This document shows positions 5,279-9,341 of a stretch of DNA of 9,341 nt, in pieces; the stretch's first letter is position 1; each line of letters opens with the position of its first letter. The notes under the pieces are model-generated. The model searched no databases and was not told the DNA's origin. It saw only the letters and a list, made by a program, of their open reading frames with translations. The DNA comes from Actinobacteria bacterium 13_1_40CM_66_12 (lineage in GTDB: Bacteria > Chloroflexota > Dormibacteria > Dormibacterales > Dormibacteraceae): NCBI GenBank assembly GCA_001917895.1, contig MNEW01000077.1, positions 1 through 9,341 on the forward strand, in the 5' to 3' direction. A program made the position numbers and the translations under genes.

Positions 5279-6475
5279 TCAACTCAAAACTTGCGCCCCG
5301 CCCCGCCAAACGCGCAGCGGCCGGAGGCCGTAAGCCCAGGCGAACGCCCCCTCGTGATCGGCGTCCCACAGCACGAGGTCGGCCAGCATCAAAGGGGCGA
5401 CGGCGCCTCGATCCGAGCGCGAGATGGACAGCGCGCCGCCGAGCGTCGCCGCGATCAAGGCCCGTTCGACCGAGAGCTTGAAGACCGCCACGGCCATCGC
5501 CACCACCACGCTCATGCTCGTGATGCCGCTCGTGCCCGGGTTGTGATCAGAGCCTAAAGCGATGACCGCGCCCGACGCGAGCAGGTCTTTGACCGGCGGC
5601 AGCTTGCCGATCGAGAGCGCGGTGCCTGGAGCCAGAGTGGCCACCACTCCGGCACGCGCGAGTGCGATCGCGTCGCTGCGGTTCGCGCGCAGCAGGTGGT
5701 CTGCCGATGCCGCATGCAGCTCGGCCGCCAGACGCGAACCGCCTGTGCGCGCGAGCTCATCGGCGTGAAGGCGAGGGATGAGCTGGGCATCGAGCGCTGC
5801 CTTGAGGATGCGCCGCGATTGCGAAACCGAGAAATACCCACGGTCGCAGAACACATCACAAAAACGCGCGCCGGCGGCGTGCGCGTCGTCGCACCAGTCC
5901 GCGACCTGCTTCGTGTATTTGCCGAAACTGGCGAAGCGGTCGGGGGGCTTTGCGTGCGCGGCTAGAAACGTGACCTCGATGCGAGGCAGGTCGGCGCGCT
6001 CGCTGAGGCGCTTGAGCATCCGCGTGTCTTCCAGCTCGCCCTCGCGCTGCAGGTGATAACCGGTCTTGGCCTCGACCGTGGTGGCGCCACCTTCGAACCA
6101 TCGCCGCAGCCTCGCCGCCGTCGCATGCTCGAGCGCTTCCGGGTTGGTTTCGCGCGTCGCCCTGACGGTGGCCACGATGCCTCCTCCCGCTTTGGCCACC
6201 TCCTCATACGACGCGCCCGCCGAACGCATCGCGACCTCAGCCATCCGATTGCCCGCGTACACAGGATGGGTGTGCGCGTCGATGAGCCCCGCGGTGACGA
6301 GCCCGCCGCCGCAGTCTTCGTCGTGCGCGATGTAGCCAAGAAGATCGCGCGGCTCCTCGCCTTCGCGCCCGCACCAGGCGATGTGCTCGTCGTCGTTGCA
6401 GATGATCGCCGCCTTCTGGATCACTCCGGCCTGGGTGCCGGTGAACAGGCGGCCGATGTTGTGGAGGCGCCTCAT
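5279..6475 (-). CDS. hutI: imidazolonepropionase
   Basis: Hydrolyses 4-imidazolone-5-propionate to N-formimidoyl-L-glutamate, the third step of histidine breakdown, in the cytosol. The 398-residue protein has the family's normal length and is an amidohydrolase (TIM-barrel) enzyme. The metal-binding HxH lies in LIDAHTHPV (H68, H70). Other family blocks are GASYEEVAKAGGGI (87-100), TTVEAKTGY (132-140), TFLAAHA (169-175), a second metal histidine in RLHADEL (H237), ADHL (258-261) and the C-terminal ALGSDHNPGTS (306-316) with D310. I chose the ATG at 6475 because it overlaps the hutF stop as ATGA and gives the correct N-terminus. The frame stays open upstream to 6868, but only as a shadow inside hutF. 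A GGTGG seven bases before the ATG could serve as ribosome site. It is the last gene of the hut cluster; no strong terminator follows the stop. Very secure. Confidence 0.96.
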   Translation of the reverse strand: MRRLHNIGRLFTGTQAGVIQKAAIICNDDEHIAWCGREGEEPRDLLGYIAHDEDCGGGLVTAGLIDAHTHPVYAGNRMAEVAMRSAGASYEEVAKAGGGIVATVRATRETNPEALEHATAARLRRWFEGGATTVEAKTGYHLQREGELEDTRMLKRLSERADLPRIEVTFLAAHAKPPDRFASFGKYTKQVADWCDDAHAAGARFCDVFCDRGYFSVSQSRRILKAALDAQLIPRLHADELARTGGSRLAAELHAASADHLLRANRSDAIALARAGVVATLAPGTALSIGKLPPVKDLLASGAVIALGSDHNPGTSGITSMSVVVAMAVAVFKLSVERALIAATLGGALSISRSDRGAVAPLMLADLVLWDADHEGAFAWAYGLRPLRVWRGGAQVLS

Positions 6476-7707
6476 TTGCTGACCACCGTCTTGCCGCCGA
6501 CGACCACGTTGGTGACGTCGCGGGCCGAGCAACCGAACATCAGGTAACCAAGATCGAGCTGCCGCCAGAGCACCGGGGGCTCCTGGCCGATGGTGATGAA
6601 GTCCCCCAGAATTCCAGGCCTCAGCGTGCCGGCGTCCCAGCCCAGCGCCCGCATTCCGTCGACCGTCGCCGCGCGAAAGAGCTCTTCCGGTTGATGGAGC
6701 ACGCGCCGCCCGGTGGCGCGTCGCTGGTCGAGCTCCACGCCGCGAGCTTCCTCGAACGGATCGATGACGGCGTTGGAGTCGCTGCCCATGCATAACTGGC
6801 TGCCCGCATCGGCCAGACTGCGTATCGGTCCGACGCGATCGCCCAGATCGCGCTCTGTCGTCGTGCACGCACAGATCGAGACCTTGTTGCCACCGAGCAG
6901 AGAGATGTCGTCGTCATTGACGTGAATGGCGTGAACCGCGGTCAGGTCTGGACCCAGAATTCCCTCGCGTTCGAGCAGCTGCGTGGGTGTGCAGCCCTCA
7001 ACCGCCAGACACTCCTCCACTTCCGCCGGCTGCTCTGCCAGATGGATGTGCAGGGGGGAATTGCGCTTGCGTGCCCATTCGGCGACGGTGCGCATGGACG
7101 CCGGATCGACCGCGCGCACGCTGTGGATCGCCGCGCCGATGCGAACTCCGGGGCCCTCGTCGAGGTCATCCATTCGCTGCGCCCAATGTTCGGCGTCGCC
7201 GTCGGAGAAGGTCTTTTGGACGTCATCGAGAGGGCGGCCGTCCATGCCGCCCCGCAAGTAGCACGCATCGATGAGGGTGATTCGAATGCCCTCTTGCGCC
7301 GCGGCGGCGGTCAGCGCCTCACCGAGCCCGTTGCCCAGGGCATGCAGGTAATGAAACTCGCCGACCGCGGTGATCCCCGCCTCGAGCATCTCGCGAAAGA
7401 CGAATCGGGCGCTTTTGAAGTAGTCCGTCCAGTCCCAACTCCCGGCGACCCGATACATCTGCTGGCGCCACTCCCAGAAGTCGCCGGCGCCCGATTCCAC
7501 GGTGCCACGAAGGGAGTGCTGAAACGCGTGGCTGTGAACGTTGGCGAAGCCAGGAATCGTCCATCCCGATAGCCGCACCGCACCTGCCGGTGCGGGAACC
7601 CCGGCGGTCACGGCTTTGATCCGGCCGTCTTCGACCTCGATCAAGACATCCTCAGCGCGGTATCCGAGCCATGCCTGATCGGCATGCCAGCGACCGGAGC
7701 CGTTCAC
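6472..7707 (-). CDS. hutF: formimidoylglutamate deiminase
   Basis: Removes ammonia from N-formimidoyl-L-glutamate to give N-formyl-L-glutamate, the branch of histidine breakdown that later needs a deformylase (HutG) rather than a formiminoglutamase. The 411-residue cytosolic amidohydrolase shows HxH in [10 protein letters not shown] (H58, H60), [11 protein letters not shown] (76-86), the family block EFHYLH (117-122), HSVRAV (195-200), and HIHLAEQ (220-226) with the metal histidine and catalytic glutamate E225. It also has VHAIHV (258-263), [10 protein letters not shown] (281-290) and [15 protein letters not shown] (306-320) with D310. The block TTTERDLGD and the FWEWR region separate it from guanine and hydroxyatrazine deaminases of the same superfamily. 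The GTG start at 7707 overlaps the hutU stop as GTGA, and the TGA overlaps the hutI ATG, so translation is likely coupled along the three genes. No independent Shine-Dalgarno is seen. Secure. Confidence 0.94.
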   Translation of the reverse strand: MNGSGRWHADQAWLGYRAEDVLIEVEDGRIKAVTAGVPAPAGAVRLSGWTIPGFANVHSHAFQHSLRGTVESGAGDFWEWRQQMYRVAGSWDWTDYFKSARFVFREMLEAGITAVGEFHYLHALGNGLGEALTAAAAQEGIRITLIDACYLRGGMDGRPLDDVQKTFSDGDAEHWAQRMDDLDEGPGVRIGAAIHSVRAVDPASMRTVAEWARKRNSPLHIHLAEQPAEVEECLAVEGCTPTQLLEREGILGPDLTAVHAIHVNDDDISLLGGNKVSICACTTTERDLGDRVGPIRSLADAGSQLCMGSDSNAVIDPFEEARGVELDQRRATGRRVLHQPEELFRAATVDGMRALGWDAGTLRPGILGDFITIGQEPPVLWRQLDLGYLMFGCSARDVTNVVVGGKTVVSK

Positions 7708-9341
7708 TGCTGCGGAATGTGGACGCCGCGTTCATGAGCGACTTCGATAGCGCGCTCGTACCCGGCATCGGCATGTCGCATCACGCCGGTGCCGGGATCG
7801 TTGGTCAGCACGCGCTCGAGCTTGCGCGCCGCGTCGGCGGTGCCATCCGCGACGACGACCATCCCCGCGTGTATCGACCGGCCGATGCCGACGCCGCCGC
7901 CGTGATGGACGCTCACCCACGAAGCCCCGCTCGACGTGTTGAGAAGCGCATTGAGAATCGGCCAGTCCGCGATCGCATCGGAACCGTCGCGCATCGCCTC
8001 GGTCTCGCGATAGGGAGACGCCACTGAACCCGAGTCCAGGTGGTCGCGGCCGATCACGATCGGAGCCTTGACCGCGCCGGTGCGGACGAGCTCGTTGAAT
8101 CGAAGGCCCGCGCGGGCACGCTCGCCATAGCCGAGCCAGCAGATGCGAGCTGGGAGCCCCTGGAACTTCACCTTCTCGGCAGCCGCCGTGATCCAGCGCA
8201 CCAGCGCGGCGTCGTCGGAGAACTCCTCGACCATTGTGCGGTCGGTGACGGCGATGTCCTCGGGGTCACCCGACAGCGCCACCCAACGGAACGGTCCTTT
8301 GCCCTCGCAGAACAACGGTCGGATGTAAGCGGGCACGAAGCCCGGAAACTCGAATGCGCGCGTACTTCCTCCCAGCTTCGCTTCGGCGCGAAGGCTGTTG
8401 CCGTAATCGAAGACCTCGGCACCGTGATCGAGGAAATCGACCATCGCGTCGACGTGACGGGCCATGCTCTCGCGCGCCCGGCGCACATACGCGTCAGGGT
8501 CGTCGAGCCGCAGCTCCTGCGCGTCTCCAACGCTGAGTCCGGCAGGGATGTAGCTGAGCGGATCGTGCGCGGACGTCTGGTCGGTGACGACGTCGATCTC
8601 GAAGCCGCGCGACGCCAGCGCAGGTAGCACCTCCGCGGCATTGCCATGGAGGCCGATCGACAACGGGCGCTTCGCCTTTTTCGCCTCGTTTGCGAGGCGC
8701 AGCGCGTCCTCGAGGTCGGACGCGCGCACGTCGAGATAGCGATGGTCAAGGCGGCGTTGGATTCGTTCCGCGTCGGCCTCGATGCAGATCGCCACGCCGC
8801 CGTTGAGCGTGATCGCGAGCGGTTGGGCGGCGCCCATGCCCCCGAGGCCGGCGGTCAGCGTGATCGTGCCGGCGAGCGAGCCACCGAAGCGCTTTCGCGC
8901 CACCGCCGCGAAGGTTTCGTACGTGCCCTGCAGGATGCCTTGCGTCCCGATGTAGATCCACGACCCCGCGGTCATCTGTCCGTACATGGTCAACCCGAGC
9001 GCCTCCAGCCGCCGGAACTCTTCCCACGTCGCCCATTCGGGCACGAGGAGCGAGTTCGCGATGAGCACGCGAGGCGCCCACTCGTGCGTCTCGAACACCC
9101 CGACCGGTTTGCCCGATTGGACGAGCAGGGTCTGGTCCCCCCGAAGCTGCTTCAGCTCGCGGACGATCGCGTCGAACGCGTCCCACGATCGCGCCGCGCG
9201 ACCCGTACCGCCGTAGACGACGAGGTCCTCTGGCCGCTCGGCGACCTCCGGATCCAGGTTGTTCATCAGCATCCGCATCGCGGCCTCCTGCGGCCAGCCG
9301 AGGCAGCCCAGCTCCGTTCCGCGAGGCGCGCGGACGACCCG
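7704..9341 (-). CDS. hutU: urocanate hydratase (urocanase), extreme 5' end cut by window edge
   Basis: Adds water to urocanate to form 4-imidazolone-5-propionate, using tightly bound NAD+ as electrophile; second step of histidine breakdown, cytosolic. From the window edge the frame reads [21 protein letters not shown] before the first internal methionine at 9278. That matches the usual urocanase N-terminus, so the true start lies a few codons beyond 9341. The internal ATG at 9278 would remove conserved sequence and is not the start. Counting from that methionine, the NAD-binding block [19 protein letters not shown] is at 144-162. [12 protein letters not shown] is at 328-339. The signature [16 protein letters not shown] is at 372-387 with active-site cysteine C380, and [18 protein letters not shown] is at 449-466. 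About 545 residues are visible against 550-560 expected, so nearly all is present. HYLDV-type segments (HRYLDVRA, 179-186) resemble actinobacterial urocanases. It leads the visible hut cluster; hutH may lie upstream. Confidence 0.97.
   Translation of the reverse strand, partial: RVVRAPRGTELGCLGWPQEAAMRMLMNNLDPEVAERPEDLVVYGGTGRAARSWDAFDAIVRELKQLRGDQTLLVQSGKPVGVFETHEWAPRVLIANSLLVPEWATWEEFRRLEALGLTMYGQMTAGSWIYIGTQGILQGTYETFAAVARKRFGGSLAGTITLTAGLGGMGAAQPLAITLNGGVAICIEADAERIQRRLDHRYLDVRASDLEDALRLANEAKKAKRPLSIGLHGNAAEVLPALASRGFEIDVVTDQTSAHDPLSYIPAGLSVGDAQELRLDDPDAYVRRARESMARHVDAMVDFLDHGAEVFDYGNSLRAEAKLGGSTRAFEFPGFVPAYIRPLFCEGKGPFRWVALSGDPEDIAVTDRTMVEEFSDDAALVRWITAAAEKVKFQGLPARICWLGYGERARAGLRFNELVRTGAVKAPIVIGRDHLDSGSVASPYRETEAMRDGSDAIADWPILNALLNTSSGASWVSVHHGGGVGIGRSIHAGMVVVADGTADAARKLERVLTNDPGTGVMRHADAGYERAIEVAHERGVHIPQQ

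Noticed and set aside
6476..6868. Possible N-terminal extension of HutI upstream of the ATG at 6475
   Set aside because: The extension lies entirely within hutF, reads as shadow sequence, and would make the protein about 130 residues longer than the family. The ATGA overlap marks the true start.
6922..7572. Plus-strand open frame of 216 codons antisense to hutF
   Set aside because: It is opposite a motif-complete HutF, and no start signals or domain are seen.
1..9341. Mobile elements, CRISPR arrays, tRNA/rRNA genes, toxin-antitoxin or defence systems
   Set aside because: No regularly spaced repeats, terminal inverted repeats, transposase or integrase motifs, or cloverleaf-like segments were seen on reading both strands. 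The CPBP protein alone is not enough to call a bacteriocin-immunity or defence locus.

Overview
This is a GC-rich, densely packed bacterial chromosome segment with mostly house-keeping and catabolic content. It has GTG as well as ATG starts, 4-bp gene overlaps and few Shine-Dalgarno sites. The protein styles (actinobacterial-type urocanase, HutF-type histidine route, RDD protein) suggest a GC-rich soil lineage such as Actinomycetota, Chloroflexota or Dormibacterota. The sequence alone does not settle which. No transposase, integrase, CRISPR array, tRNA or rRNA was seen.

Left part (1-2560, all minus strand): an SRPBCC-fold protein, then a two-barrel pyridoxamine-phosphate-oxidase-like (FMN split-barrel) protein, then FdhD, the sulfurtransferase that matures formate dehydrogenase. 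The first two are 9 bp apart; the second and third abut as TAA|ATG. After a 30-bp gap comes the start of a CPBP (CAAX-protease-like) membrane protein, which runs off the window edge. Its EExxxR motif is visible.

Middle (2561-5173): a divergent intergenic region of about 200 bp separates the SRPBCC gene from a plus-strand pair: a small RDD-type membrane protein and, 19 bp later, zwf (glucose-6-phosphate dehydrogenase, oxidative pentose phosphate pathway). Zwf converges on an unrecognised four-helix membrane protein gene on the minus strand. That gene has its own candidate promoter, a Shine-Dalgarno site and a strong intrinsic terminator.

Right part (5279-9341, minus strand): hutU-hutF-hutI, each overlapping the next by 4 bp (GTGA, ATGA). 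Together they convert urocanate to imidazolonepropionate (HutU), then to formimidoylglutamate (HutI), and then to formylglutamate plus ammonia (HutF). HutH and HutG are not in the window; hutU begins upstream of the right edge.

The most notable sequence-level pattern is a set of -10-like hexamers placed 6-9 nt before start codons. It suggests leaderless transcripts for the CPBP, SRPBCC and zwf genes. I did not find convincing evidence for a new multi-gene system.
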